Origin: Tiliqua scincoides
Taxonomy: Eukaryota > Chordata > Lepidosauria > Squamata > Scincidae
Direction of reading: 5' to 3'
DNA: 64,000 nucleotides
NCBI RefSeq assembly: GCF_035046505.1
Contig: NC_089826.1
Span: 84,167,254-84,231,253, forward strand
Shown here one piece after another: positions 14,277 to 29,100 of this stretch. How positions within the stretch are numbered: position 1 is the stretch's first letter; each line of letters starts with the position of its first letter. Under the pieces are notes generated by a model. It saw only the letters and a program-made list of their open reading frames with translations. It was not told where the DNA came from and did no database searches. A program made the translations under genes and the position numbers.

Positions 14277-17088
14277 ACCGTTTTTGTATTGTTATTATGT
14301 TGAACAAGGAGGTGGACATAAGCAAGGCCACTGAGGGCTCCTGTTCCAATTGAACAGTTACAAAAGATTGGGCCTTGTGAGTGCTTGAGTTGGATGCTCA
14401 CAAAGTCCCAATTCCCCTTCCTCCAGTACTACCTTCGGATGTGGAAGGTGGCAGGCCTTTCAGAGCCCCAGGAAGATCCTTTCCCAGTGACAACGTGAAC
14501 AAGTAGTACCAGTGCAAGAATGTGCAGTGAGAAACAAGTGCTATTTCCATAGAAAGGATATCCTGAATCTTTAAAGACTGGAGATGAATGGAGCTTGGAG
14601 GTGGAACACCCTGCCTAGTGCAGGCAACTGTTACAACCTCCTTGACAGGTGGCCACTCCACTCTGCTTGAAAACCTCTAATGAGGAAAGCCCACGACTAC
14701 ACGTTCCAGTGCCAGACAGCTCTCACAGTTAGGAAATTCCTCCTCAAGTCGAGCCTAAATCTAGTTCCCGGCAGTTTTTCAACTAACTGGCACTAGTTAT
14801 GCCCCGGTGATATAATGAGGCCTGTGTGGCCTGCCGGGAGGGAGGGAGTGCTCCGGGGGCACACCGCTGCCATCTGAGTCTGTGATCTGAAGCAATGAGC
14901 AGAGTTCCAAGCGCGAATGGGCCCTTCTATCCAAGCTCGCTTCCAATTGGCCCCAATTGGGGCACTCCAGAAATAACTGGTAGGGATGCAATGTCCTATT
15001 TTTGGGTGCTGTGGTTTGTGCCTGCATGCTAGATGCCCTCAGCCCCAGGTCTCCTGCAGCCAGCAACACCCACTGTTCATCATCATGAGTAGGTGGGCGA
15101 TGTAATTTTGGGGGGCGGGACGGTGACGCATCCCCCAGATGTCGAGTGCACCAGCAACACCACTGTTATGCCCTCAGGAGCCATAGAGAGTAAATCCTCC
15201 CCTTCTTCTGTGTGGCAGCCCTTTAGATATTTGATGACAAATAGCCTCATTGCTCCATCAGAGAAAGGCAGTCCCCATTTCTACCAGGAAAATGTGCAGC
15301 CATGATCCTGAGACTTCCCACTGCTGCTGCCTTCCCCACTGTCAAAGGTAAGAGCTTTGCCTTGGCAGAAAGAAAACGAGGAGGAGTAAGAGTTGGGGGG
15401 CACTTCATATTTAAGCCTTTGTAAGACGTTGATTCAACTCTCACAAAAGCTCAAACGTTTGCAAGCAGGCCTGTGTCATTCAAACAAGGGTGTAGGCTTT
15501 TTTTTAGAGCAGGGGTGTCCAAAGTTTTTGGCAGGAGGGCCACATCATCTCTCTGACACTGTGTCAGGGGCCGGGGGGGGGGAAAGGAATTAATTTACAT
15601 TTAAAATTAGAATAAATTTACATAAGTTTACATAAATGAATGTATTAAAGATGAACTTATACGAATGAATGAAGGTCTTGCAATAGCTCAAGGCCTATAA
15701 AAGGCCTTGCACAAAGCAAAGCCAGCCTTTCCTTTGCAGCCGCTGCTGCATCACAGACATAAAACAGCAAGCAGTGGAGGGAGCCCTCATCCCACAGCTC
15801 ACGCGAGAGGTCAAACAGTCGCCCTCACACTGAGAGCAGTTGCGTCAGGCCAGTGTGAGCTCCAGCAAATCTCCAGAGGGCCAGAGGCTCATTGGAGACT
15901 GGGCGCTCCCTGAGGGCCGCATTGCGAGGCCTCGAGGGCTGCAAGTGGCCCCAGGGCCGGGGTTTGGACACCCCTGTTTTAGAGCATTCCAGATCACAAC
16001 ACCTGGAGGTGGATATACTGTAGAAAAACTGAGAGTGTCTGCTATTCTTGCTGATAACATATGTGGGTACTCAACGAGGGACTGACAGATCAAGTGTCAT
16101 ATGTAACTAATGATCTATTATTGTTTTCTTCAGAGATATCTTTGGAGAATTATAAACAGTATGTATTATGTGGTTCTATTACTTCACTGAACATTCAACA
16201 AACCCTGAGAGTTGATCAGTTTGATATATTTCCCTGTTGGCCTTAAAAAAAAAAAACTCCCTTTGCTCTTGCAGATGTTCTGAACTTGTCTTTTTGTTTC
16301 TCCTTTTTACCCATAACTCTGTGGCATCTCTGTGGGACCTTGCCACCTTGTGGAAAGCACTAATAACCACAGTTTTCACCTGTTTTATCTGTACAGCATC
16401 ATCTCATAGGGGCAACGATTATATGCCTATGTGAAGGAACTGATGATGTAGAGAAGTGATGGAACTGAATTTTCCAGCCAGCTGTGGTATGGGACAAAAT
16501 CACCAACCAACCTGAATGTCAACCTTTTCATACAAGGGAATTGAGCATTAAGGAACCAGGAGATGTTCATCAAATTCCAAAACAAAGCATTCATAATGCT
16601 TTAAAAAATAATTATAAAAATGCTACAACACGAGAAGAAGAATGAGAGTCAGGTTCTGTGAAAAGAAATCAGTTGAACGCAGTGGCATAGCTAGACAGGG
16701 TGCAAAGCCCCAAGTTTTGCAGGGAGCTTCACCACAGCTTGCAAATGGCTCCTCTCACCGCAACGCCTTCAGTGGGCAAGAAATGGAGGTGTATGCCTCT
16801 GTTTTGCACCCACCGCCCAGAATGCCTCCCAAGGGGAGGGGCCACTTGCATGGCCCAGTTGATGCTCCCTGCAAAGCTTGGTGCTTTGCACCCCATCTAG
16901 CTATGCCACTAGTTGAACTTGATTTGGTTCTTTAAGCTGCATGCCAAGTATACTCACTGATATTGCAATATCGTCCAACAAACGGCTTTTTGCACCCACA
17001 GACTATTCTGCTGGTGGAGAGAATCTTCCTGCAAGAACCGTCATGGAGGCATAGATTGATGGTGCAATCTGCATAGTCAAATACCAAA

Positions 17089-17127
<39 letters not shown>

Positions 17128-20100
17128 CAAAAGAAATAAAGAACGAAAGAAAGAAGTGCAGCTCACAGCTATGACAGCAAATATTTTTGTGATAAATATT
17201 CTGCACTATAATGTCTATCTACTGGGAAGCTAATACCTTGTTATGACTTTCTAATAAATACCTTTTGGGAGGGCTAGCTTTAAGCCAATTGGACCAATTG
17301 CCCCCAATTAGTTCCTGCGCCCCTCATGCTAGGATAAAAATAAAAAATAAAATTAATATTTTTACGGAATCATTTCACTGTCACTAAAGCAACTGCTTGT
17401 GTAACTATTTACTTCTCAGAGGTAATCTACACATTTTGTTTGTTGACTTGCAGGCTTTTACATTTTGGGCTTTTTATATTAAAATGTGCTGAAATCTATT
17501 TGGTCCATTAACTCACATGCATTTTTTAAGCGGACGTTTTGATTGCTTTCCATTCTACCACAGAGACATCAAGTCTACAATAAATGTTATTTTATCTCTA
17601 AGATTCTACAGACCCCAGCTGTGACCTGGGGCCAACGCAAAAAAAATGTTTCCATTTGGGCCCCACAGCGACAAAGGCCGGCCCTGCTCTTTGGGATGGT
17701 TGTCTTTTGGAGCCTTTTATTCTTCTCCTTAGCCAACTGAGGGCCCAATCCTTTCCAATGCTCCAGTGCCGGTGCAGCCTTGCTGTTGGGGCATGTACTG
17801 CATCCTGCAGTGGGGCTGCAGAGGCCACCTTAAGGTATGGGAACATTTGTTCCCTTACCTCGGGGCTGCATTGAGGCTACACCAGTGCTGGAAAATTGGA
17901 TAGGATTCAGCCCTGACACGGTTAACATGAATAGTTACTAACGTGGTTATGTCGACATGCATATTACTATTACTGAGTTGTGATCTCGGCACATGTGCCA
18001 CCCGGGCCAGGACTGCAGAATGCCGCCCAAGGAGACTGCCCCCCCTCCACTTACCGGCAGCATCTGGAGCCTTGCACAGTGTCTTCTAGCCCTTCAAAAG
18101 TCTTCTGAGGCCTCTATAGGGCCTTTAAATTTCAGCTTACTTCCAGCTTTCATCAGAAAATCGGAAGTGATGTTTAACGGTCCTCCAGAGGCCTCAGAAA
18201 GCTTTTAGAGGGCTAGAAGACACTGTGTGAAGCCTTCCTGGCCCTCAGAAGTGCTCTGGAGAGTGGGCAGCAGCAGCAGCAGTGGGGGGCATGAGCAGAA
18301 GTGCAGCCCCCAGGTCTCACAGGCATGGCGTACTGGGTTATTTGTACCCCTCGCCCCCCCCCCCAGGAACACCAGTGCTATACCTGTAGCAGGGATTCAA
18401 GAAATATCTACATGAAAAGTGAATTGTGGTTATATGGGTTGGCCCTAATTATCTGTGGGTTTGGGAAGCGTGGATCTGACTCAACACAGGTCCCCGATCC
18501 TGTATCTGGAGAGCTGACCTGTAATTCTCTGGATGCAACCAGAGGTGCCCTCCGGTTGCATCCAGCGTGCACTGGAGTCCTCTATGGGTCAAGCCACAGA
18601 CCCCGTTATCCTCGGATTTTGGTATCTGCAGGGGTTCTGGGAACGATACTGTATTGCTCCTAGCACCAAAACTGTTCCTTAAAAATATCTATTGATTCAA
18701 GAGTGGAACAGTACACCCTCTCCCCTAAAAGATAAAATAAAAATAATCAGTTTACAGGTTTCGAACGAGAGTAAAAAAAACAACAACTCACTAATACATT
18801 CACGAGTTCCATCAAAATGAAACAGGAGCACACAAAGCCATTAGCTGGGGAAATGTTGATACATTTTTGCTCCAACCCATATGTGTGTGGATACAAGCTG
18901 TGGGCATGATTGTGCCCGAATCCAGCAGCCAAAATAGCATGTGCGGAGCTGTCTTCTAACTGCACCAAACAGCTATTTCGGGAGAGAGTGGGAGGTTGGA
19001 TTTAGTCACCTCTCCTCTCCTCTCCCCCCACCCGGGACAAACAGCTGTTCAGCACAATTACTCCTTTTTCAAGAGGGCTCTGAACAAACAGTCCTCGTTG
19101 CTTCGCAGGCCCACATTTGGATAAAGGCTTTTGAATATCAGGATTTTAAAGTCTCCCCTTTGTAGAATAATGTATCAAAATGCGAGAAGAAAAGATAAGA
19201 TGGTAATTGGGACGTGTTAAGTTGCATGGACTACTCCTTCAACAGAACTGCAAGAGCAAATGGAGACTCAGGTAAAAATAATGAAACAAGGGGCCTTATC
19301 CAGCATCTACCCATGAGTGCAGCTTTTAATATAGGATAGCAACATTAATGGCGGAAGTGCATGGAGGAACACACCACAGCGTATGCACAAAAATGCGACC
19401 TTTAAAATAAAGCATACAATATGGACATCATGGTGCAATACCTGTATACTGTGCAGGTTGGCATTCAATTTGGCTATTCTCACAAGTGCACTGTTGCACT
19501 ACCCCTTGGTAGATCCTTGCCCAGCTTTCTCCATTCTCAAAATATTCATAGAGGCTTTCATCAAAACATTTTGCTGCAATTGGAAAAAATAAGGCAATAA
19601 AAACATCTATCATCTTAGTCCAAAGTCACTCTGTTGCTGTGGTTGGAAAAGAAACATGCAGCCTTAATAGGCGGCTGTGAAATTTCTGGCAAGCAAATGC
19701 CATTGCGATGCCGAGCAGGGGTCAAACATATCGAGGGGAACCAATGCGTCAAACACAAATTGTCCCTTGCTGTGGGGTTCTTGTCAGCAGAAGTTTGATG
19801 CAGCTGTTATGAAAGGGACTACAGTTAGTGCATGAAGAGTCATTCCTTCTCTGGCACTGGTGCAATCCCTAGCCCAGTGGCTCACAAACATTTTCAACTG
19901 GTTGCTCCCTTGACCTACTGGGCCATTGGCCACGGCTCCCCATTAGGGCTACAATCCTATACATTATATAGGTGGAAGCCATTTTTGGAGAGGATTCTGT
20001 AGCTCCCGTGGCTGGTTTCCAGGGCTCCCAGAGAGCCAAGGCTCGCAGCTTAGGAATCACTGCCCTAGCTCCAGCTCTTGGCTCTTCCACCAGTCTAGAA

Positions 20101-23100
20101 TCCTGGCTGCCCAGGGTTCCGCAGACAAGCCTGAATGTGGGAGACACCAGGGAGCACTAATAAACTGTGATTACATGCAGAAGTAACCCAAACGTGCACT
20201 TACCCACGTCACAGTTCTTCCCTGTAAATTCTTCAGGACACATGCACCGGTAAGAAAACTGAGTGTGTGCAATAAAACATGTACCTCCATTTCGACAAGG
20301 ACGTCTACCACAATGGTCAGGAACATCTGCAAAACAAATTATTTTAGCAACCATTCTTGCTCTAGGCAATCATCATTGCGATTTCCCCTCCGCTTTGTTC
20401 TCACCGCCCAGAATGGCTCCAGAGGGGAAGGGGCTGCTGACATGGCACTTTGAGGTGCCTGCAAATCATGGCGCTGTGCCCCCTCTGAGAACACTACTGG
20501 TTCACCCTTCATTTCCAGTCCAAGGAGTATAAGGAGAAGGAGGAGCAATGGAGGGACAGAGATGGGTCCCCCCCCCAATCTGCTGCCTGAGGCAACTGCG
20601 AGCCCAATCCTAACGGGGCCTTGCGCTGCCAGACCGAGCATTCCAGCAGCGCAAACTCCTTTATGGCTGCTGCTGAAGGCAACATGCTGCTTTGCACAGC
20701 TGGGATGCTGCTGCAAAGGGCACGTGGACATGGTGGCGTGCCAGCGGCCCATCTATGACCCCCAGCGCTGGTAAATCTGCATGGGGGCGGCAGGGAGGAT
20801 GGGGATGGGCGAAACAGGGTGGGAAGTGCAGTTGCATAGCTAGAGGCGGGCAAATAGCATGTACTGAAGGAGCTGCAACATGCCGTGTAAGTGGCCCCTC
20901 CCACTCGCTTTCGGAGCCATAACAGGCAGTGACAGCAATGCAGAGGCACTTGCTGAACCTAACGGTGTCTCATGTGCATTGCCATCGCACCCTGGAACGG
21001 CTCTGATGGCAAGTGGGAGGGGCTGCTTATGCAGTGCATTGCGGCGTCTGCAGTACTTACTGTTTCCCCCTCTAACTATGCTACTGGGGGAGAGGAGCAA
21101 AGGGGCTGAGATTGGGGGAGGAGGAGGGCAAATTGAGGCCAGGAAGGAGGTGGTATCAGTGGCAGTGGCACTGCTAACAACGTATCCCCCCCTTCCTGGC
21201 CTCAGTTTGTCTTCCTGGGCCTGCTCAGACTTGTGCCAGCTGTATAACTGGTTCAGGTCTGATTAGAGGCAGTGACAACTTACCCCCACGCAAGGGAACC
21301 AATGTTCTCTTACCCAGATGAAATGCATGCGCTGGTGGTGTGGCTGCATAGGCTGGGGGGATTTAGGTAGGATTGGGCTGTGCTTCTGTTGGCCTCATGG
21401 ATGGGCTGGTGTGATCCATCACACCAGCTTCAAACAGCTTCTTTTGGCCTATAGTGCCCCAGACACTTGGGGTTGTATCATTCTGTCCTCTTGGTTGTCG
21501 AATAAAGAATGAAGGCTGAAGAATGACACATAACACAACTTGTGGTGAGTGCTGGAGTCAGTAGTGCAGTTACGTGAGGGGGGTCAGTGTGGTAAGTCTT
21601 GCACGCACAGCAACACACCATGTATGCACCCCCCCACTCACCACCAGAGCCTTTCTGGGCAGCAACAGCAGCTCATTGCCACTGCTGCTCAGAAAGGCTC
21701 CAGTGATGAGTGAAAGGGGCTGCTTACACAGTGTGTTTTGGCACCTGCAAGACTTACTGAGCCCCCCCCCGGTTGCTACACTACTGGTTGGAGATGCTTT
21801 AGATCTCTGTTTTATAAACGCTGTGGAGGTATTTTAAGCTATGTGCTGCTGTGCTACCATTACAGATGTTTTGGGGACTGCTGTTGCTCCTGTTTCTCAA
21901 TTTTAAAGGATATATTTGCAAGTAATGGCAATACTGTCAAAGGATCAAGAGAAGGGAGGCGAGTAAAAAGAAATTCTGAAGGGATGATGACTTGTTCTCT
22001 GCAAGGGGGCGGGAAGATATTTCCAGTAATTCCCATCTCCTTCCCACTCTAAAGGGTAATCACCACTGTCACAGGGATATCCTTGCTTTCAGCAACATCC
22101 CACTGCCCCTCCTCCATGCAGATATCTTTGGACTGGGGCAAAGCATGTTAACTGTACAACAAAGAGATACGTGGGTTGGGGAGGGCTCTCCAGCGGAAGG
22201 GAGACTGCAGTTGCTACTCTCAGAGCGAAGCACTGGGAGTTTCTGCTCTCCCTTGGTGAATGCCGTGGTCGCCAACCACTGGTAGCCAAACACCCACCTG
22301 AGTTCCTTTCATATTTTCAGGACTGCACCATTGCCACAGGGGACGGAACAGTCATGTTGCACTGAATCCCAGGACAGTGTGCCAGAAAGTAAATCCAAGA
22401 ACTGGGTTGTTTTGGCACTAGTTATTCCCTGCACATGCCCGATCTCGTCTGATCTCGGAAGCTAAGCAGGGTCGGGCCTGGTTAGTATTCAGATGGAAGA
22501 CCGCCTGGGAATACCGGGTGCTGTAGGCTTATACCATGATCTCGGAAGCTAAGCAGGGTCAGGCCTGGTCAGTACTTGGATGGGAGACCGCCTGGGAATA
22601 CCGGGTGCTGTAGGCTTATACCATAGTCCAGGGGTGGGCAAACTTTCCACTTTAGGGATCCTGGACCTTTAACAATCCTGCAGGAGAGAGAATTTCAGCA
22701 AGTGCAGCCTGTCATCTGTGAGATGACAAGCTGCACCTGCTGAAATTCCTTCTTCTATACTACTTTTAAAGGTCCAGGCTCCCTAAAGTGGAAAGTTTGC
22801 CCATCCCTGCCATAGTCTTTTGAGACTGACGGTTGCCAACCAGTAGGAACAGCCTTCATGCTTGATTTGATAACCATATCATAACCAATCCCAGCATTGT
22901 CCAGTTATCCTATTTATTTCAAGCAGGATGGTATGGAGGAAGGAGGCATCGACAGAACTGAAGGTCAGGGGGCACGAGGTGGGCTCTAGATTGATGTGCT
23001 CAACCTCAGTCCATCCCACCTATCTGTTTTCCTAAGTGGTGTGGGATGTATGATAAATAATTGGATGATGCATATTTCCAGGGGCGGTGGATCTGTCCAA

Positions 23101-26100
23101 GTGGCAGATCAGCTCAGGTTTCTCGAAGAGTAAGAAAAATAACAAAAAAATGAAGGCTGTGGACCCAATCCTACCCAACTTTCCAGCACTGATGCAGCCG
23201 TGTCAATGGGATGTGCTCTATATCTTGTGGTGGGCAGTCACAGAGGCCTCCTCAATGTAAGGGAATGTTTGTTCCCTTGCCTTGGGGCTGCATTGCAGCT
23301 GCATCGGTACTGGAATGCTGGATAGGATTGGGCCCTCAGGCTGAAATCCTATACACACTTTTCTGGGAGTAAGTCTTGAACACAATGGGATTGAACACAA
23401 TGAGACTTACTACTGAGCAGACCTGTATAGGATTGTGCTGTCATTCTCCCAGTTAATAGGCTTTAAGATTCACCTTGACACAGTAGGGCAATTATATTCC
23501 CTGATGATATACTATTGATCCTGAAAGCCCTTCACCTGTCATGACAGTTATGATGAAAAAAAATAAAATCCTGACTTCTTGTAAGGGGGCAAAGTAAGAG
23601 CTGATATGATTTATGTAAAATTCTTTGAGCAATTCCCCATTTGAGGACAAAGAGTTCTTCATCGACACTGTCCCTCAGGGCTAAGCTAGGAGGCTTGGAG
23701 GTGCCTGGTTTGGAACTGAAACTCCCTTGGGGGGTGAGAATGGGGGGGTGAGTCATCTGGTGCTCCTTCAGTGCACCTTTGATGTGTCAGCTTCAAGGAG
23801 CAAGGAGTGGAACTGGTAACAGCTTCAGAGCTGTCAGCCAAGGTGAGGTCATCCAAATAAAAGAATGAGTCTTCCTTCTTATCCTATGACTCCTAGATAC
23901 CTGTACTGGGGCTGGGAGTAAGATATACATTGTTAAAGTTCCAGCTCACTGCAGATGTTTTAAATTAAAATTGTGGCCCTGGTTAACCCAATATCATGAC
24001 TCACATCCCTGCATCCCTGCAAGGCTTGTTTACTGAATCTCACAAAACAGTCTCAGTATGAACTGATTCCCCACCCCCCAGTTTTCTCTTGCTGCTGCTG
24101 TTTAATATCCTGATTTTCTATTTTCTTCTTTATCACTGAAGTTACACTGTGGAACAGGCACTTTCAACCACTGTGCCATGGCACACTGGTGTGCCGCAAG
24201 TGGTCCACAGGTATGCCACAGGAATTTGGTGGAAGGCCATTTATTAATTGGGCCGATGGGAGATGTGAGCCCCCACTGGCAGCATGGTGTGCCTTGTTAA
24301 TTGTCAAAAACCTATGTGTGCCTTGAACATTTTTAGGCACATTTAGGTGTGCCTGGTGGTGTGCCTTGTCAGTGTGCTGTGAGATGAAAAAGGTTGAAAA
24401 TCACTGCTGTAGAAGGTGGGTTTGCAGTGATTCAAATGACAACAAAACTTCTCTTATCAGAATTGGGGGGGGGGAATCAACAGGGTGAAGCAACATCAGT
24501 ACCCACAATAATATTAAGTGAACAGGAGGGGGGGAAAAACTCCACAAGATGGAGCTATTTGCTTCATGCTAGTCGAAAGAATTATTTTTCATGTAAGGAG
24601 CTTCATGTAAGGGACATCTCATATGTCTCTGTGGACAGAAGTTGGCCCCTGTTATTCATGTCCTGCTAACATCCAGGCTAGAGTGCTGCAGTGCATTTGT
24701 TCTACATGGGGCTGCTTTTGAAGAACTACAAGTGATTCTAAAAGCTGATTGGATCAGTCTGAAACTTTCTTGACACTTTTAAAAACAACTTCACTGACTT
24801 TCTGACTTGGGGCTGGGGTATCTGAAGCTCTGTTTGCTCACACAGGAATCTATACATTTGTTGTGATTGTTGTTGATGCTGGTTGTGATGATGCTGGCTT
24901 CCTGTGATTGTCCTTCCTGGGAAATCCCACTGTTTGAGGTGTGGTCAAGCATGTAGCGGAGGGGAAGCGGGTCTAAGGGACTTCCTACAGAGAAAGCAGG
25001 AGTGATTATGTCATTAGCAGGGTGCAAGGCAAAAACTTTTTCCAAAGGATTTCAGCTGAACAGGTCATCGGGTTCAGCAGGACACAGACTTAGAAATCGC
25101 CTAAGGGCATATGTTCATGTCTAGGCCATCATCTTTTCCAGGTGAGGTACATTACATAACTCATGTTACCTTAAGGCTAAACCCCAATGCTATTAGATTT
25201 GAGAGTAAGACCTACTGAACAAAGTATACCTTACTTCTGACTAAACCTGCACAGGTTAGAACTCTAGAATATGGAAAATTCCACCCCTGACCTCATGTGA
25301 CAGGTTGCATTAAATGCACAAGATGATTTAAAATATTGCATAAAATTATGTTCAGGCTACGTGTATATTAGCTGCATATGAAACATAAATGAATTTCATG
25401 TTTAGACTTGGGCCCCATCCCCAAGATATTTCATTAGGTATAAGCAAGTATTCCAAAATATGGAAGAATCCATTATCCAAAACACTTCTGAACCCAAGCA
25501 CTTTGGATAAAAGATGCCCAACCTGTAATGACTTTGTGGGATGAGGCTGTGGGGAGCATAGGTATAGGAAGTATCCCAATGAGCTCCCTACTTTAAACTT
25601 TATCAGTACAGTATGTCACTGGGTGTGGTGCACAGTGACTGGGGAAAGGGCCTTCTTAGTAGTGGCACTTTGTCTTGGGAATGCTCCTCCCGGGGTTCCT
25701 CATATGGTGAACAGTTGAACAGGCTTTAGTGATGAAGCTAAGACCTTCTGGCTTGCCCAGGCTTTTAAACAACAGCAACAACAACAACAACAGTATTTAT
25801 ATACCGATTTTCAACAAAAAGTTCACAAAGCGGTTTACAGAGAAAATCAAATATCTAATGGCTCCCTGTCCCAAAAGGGCTCACAATCTAAAAAGATGCA
25901 ACACCAGCAGACAGGCACTAGAAAAGACACTGCTGGGGTGAGGTGGGCCAGTTACTCTCCCCCTGCTAAATAAAAGAGGAGCACCCACTTGAAAAAGCGC
26001 CTCTTAACCAGTTAGCAGGGGTTAAGGGGTTAAGGCTCAGTAACATTTGTACAATCACAGGGGGAGGCTTCAGCTATTTTTTGTGGACTATGGTTGGGTA

Positions 26101-29100
26101 GTTCCACCTCACCCGCTCCCCCTCACCACACATCCCTGGTTTTCAGCACTTTTGCCTTCAGTTAAATCTTGAATGCAGGAATGCCCGGGAGAAAGGATGG
26201 CATCAGAGATTGGCCAGACTGAACACTGGTTGATGGTCTATGCCCCGGGCTGTTGCTATCATTAGGTCAGTTAGGCAACCACCTAGGGAGCAGATCTCTG
26301 AGGGATGCAGATACCTTTGAGGGGCACGGTTTTATACAGATTAGTTTGTTGTTTTTTAAACTTGTGTACGAAATGCAACTGGCAATTTATATTTTTTATT
26401 TTCAGATAAATATCACAGCAGTGCTATGTTGGCAACCTTCAGTCTCGAGAGACTATGGTATCGCGCTCTGAAAAGTGGTTCGGGCACAGCGTCTAGTGTG
26501 GTTGAAAAGGCCAAATCGGGAGTGACAATCCCTTCCACACTGGGAGCAAGTGCAGTCTGTCCCTGGTCTGTCTCCCTGGCTGTGGGCCTTCCTTCTTTGC
26601 CTCTTTGCCTCAGTCTGTTGGCCAAGTGTCTCTTCAAATTGGGAAAGGCCATGCTGCACAGCCTGCCTCCAAGCGGACCGCTCAGAGGCCAGAATTTCCC
26701 ACTTGTTGAGGTCCATCCCTAAGGCCTTCAGATCCTTCTTGCAGATGTCCTTGTATCACAGCTGTGGTCTACCTGTAGGGCGCTTTCCTTGCACGAGTTC
26801 TCCATAGAGGAGATCCTTTGGGATCCGGCCATCATCCATTCTCACGACATGACCAAGCCAATGCAGGTGTCTCTGTTTCAGCAGTGCATACATGCTAGGG
26901 ATTCCAGCACGTTCCAGGACTGTGTTGTTTGGAACTTTGTCCTGCCAGATGATGCCGAGAATGCGTCGGAGGCAGCGCATGTGGAAAGCGTTCAGTTTCC
27001 TCTCCTGTTGTGAGCGAAGAGTCCACGACTCACTGCAGTACTGAGTGAGTACTGCAGAAGTGTAATCAGGACACAAGCTTTGTAGATCTGAATCTTGGTA
27101 TGTTCCGTCAGCTTCTTGTTGGACCGGACTCTCTTTGTAAGTCTGGAAAATGTGGTAGCTGCTTTACCGATGCATTTGTTTAGCTCGGTATCAAGAGAAA
27201 GAGTGTCGGAGATGGTTGAGCCAAGGTACACAAAGTCATGGACAACCTCCAGTTCACGCGCAGAGATTGTAATGCAGGGAGGTGAGTCCACATCCTGAAC
27301 CATGACCTGTGTTTTCTTCAAGCTGACAGAAGAAATTTTAGCAAAGTCAGTCCAAAATCTTGGCAGGCCTTGCTATGGGGTACATAGCACAGCAGTGCTA
27401 TGGGGTATAATTCTTATACAAAAATTCTACATCACGTTTTTAATTGCCTAGGGTGCAGAGTGGCCCTGCCTACACCCATAAGAGAGCTCACCTCACCAAA
27501 TCAACTCCTGAATCCTCAGTAGCAGTGGTAGCGGAGGCACCCAAAGCTCCTTCGGAAGGCACAATGGAGGCACGTTGCAGGTCTTTGCCCCAGGATGCCC
27601 AGTTGCCTGATGCCAGCACCCAGGACCAGAGTTGAGGAGAACATTGGCACAGATATGTGGCTAGCTGGTGCATTTCCGCTCCTTCCCTACTCACAGTCAC
27701 TGAATGTGGGGAGGGAATGTATGAGGAAGACCCTTGTTATCTCCTCTTTGATCATATCAGCAGCTTGAGACTGAAGAATGAAGAGAGATTGCAGGGGCCT
27801 ATCTCAAGTCAGATGAAAGATGGCTGAAGCCCAGGGATGCTTTATGCTAGTGATTCCCAAATTTTTTCAACTGCGGTTCCCTTGACCGCAGCTCCCCATT
27901 AAGGCTGCAATTTTATACATTGTATTGGGTGGTGGGTTTTTCGCAAGAATTCCACAGCTCCCCTGGCTGTTTTCCACAGCTCCCTGGGGAGCCACAGCTC
28001 ACAGTTTGGGAACCACTGCCTTATGCTGTGACAGAATGCACAGAGTGTTTTGTGTGAGGTTTGAGTGTGCATCTGTGTACTGGGACCAGTTTTATACTGA
28101 ACATTGTCCAAAATGTTCTTTTTCTCACCTAACCAAGCTGCTTAGTTCATAAATGCTTTTAAGCTGACAGATATTCTGTGAAATGTTTTCCAGATCAAAA
28201 CAAGGAGTACCAGATGGAGGTTGCCCAAAATATTGTAATGTTTGAATATTATTATAGCCTATCCACCGATGCATGTGCACACACTGGTCCTTTAATTGAT
28301 TGTTTTAATACAAAGTATTTATAAAATAAGACCATAAGAAGAGCCCCACTGGATCAGGCCATAGGCCCATCTGGTCCAGCTTCCTGTACCTCACAGTGGC
28401 CCACCAAATGCCCCAGGGAGCACACCAGATAACAAGAGACCTGCAAGGCTTCCTGGGAATTGTAGTTAAGAACATGAGAACAGCCCCACTGGATCAGGCC
28501 ATAGGTCCATCTAGTCCAGCTTCCTGTATCTCACAGCGGCCCACCAAATGCCCCAGGGAGCACACCAGATAACAAGAGACCTGCAAGGCTTCCTGGAAAT
28601 TGTAGTTAAGAACATAAGAACAGCCCCATGGATCAGGCCATAGGCCCATCTGGTCCAGCTTCCTGTACCTCACAGCGGCCCACCAAATGCCCCAGGGAGC
28701 ACACAAGACAACAGGAGACCTGCATCCCGGTGCCCTCCCTTGCATCTGGCATTCTGACATAGCCCATTTCTAAAATCAGGAAGTTATACATACACATTAT
28801 ATTCTTATGTTAACTTGTGATGGACTTTCCTCCAGAAATTTGTCCAATCCCCTTTTAAAGGCATCCAGGCCCGCTTCCATCACCACATCCTGTGGCAAGG
28901 GGATCCACAGACCAATCACATGCTGTGTTACAAAATGTGTTACTGCATTTGGCATGACCATGTGCAACGGTTTCTTTTAAACAACCCTCTTATTCAAAGT
29001 GTGCTTCCACGTGTTCAGCTCAAACATTTTTTCATTTCATTTCAAGCCTGCTGCTCCCCTTTTCTTTTGTACCCACACTGCCCTGGGATAAAGCTGCATC

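Noticed and set aside
18747-18968. Minus-strand frame with [11 protein letters not shown]-like at first sight
   Set aside because: Cysteine spacing does not complete an EGF domain, no acceptor/donor pair was convincing, and HGFAC already has its two EGF exons.
20509-21266. Several overlapping frames on both strands
   Set aside because: They fall in palindromic hAT-like repeats and have low-complexity composition.
22421-22628. Functional 5S rRNA genes
   Set aside because: The units are diverged, truncated or fused, and carry the non-5S LINE-like tail, so they are SINEs.
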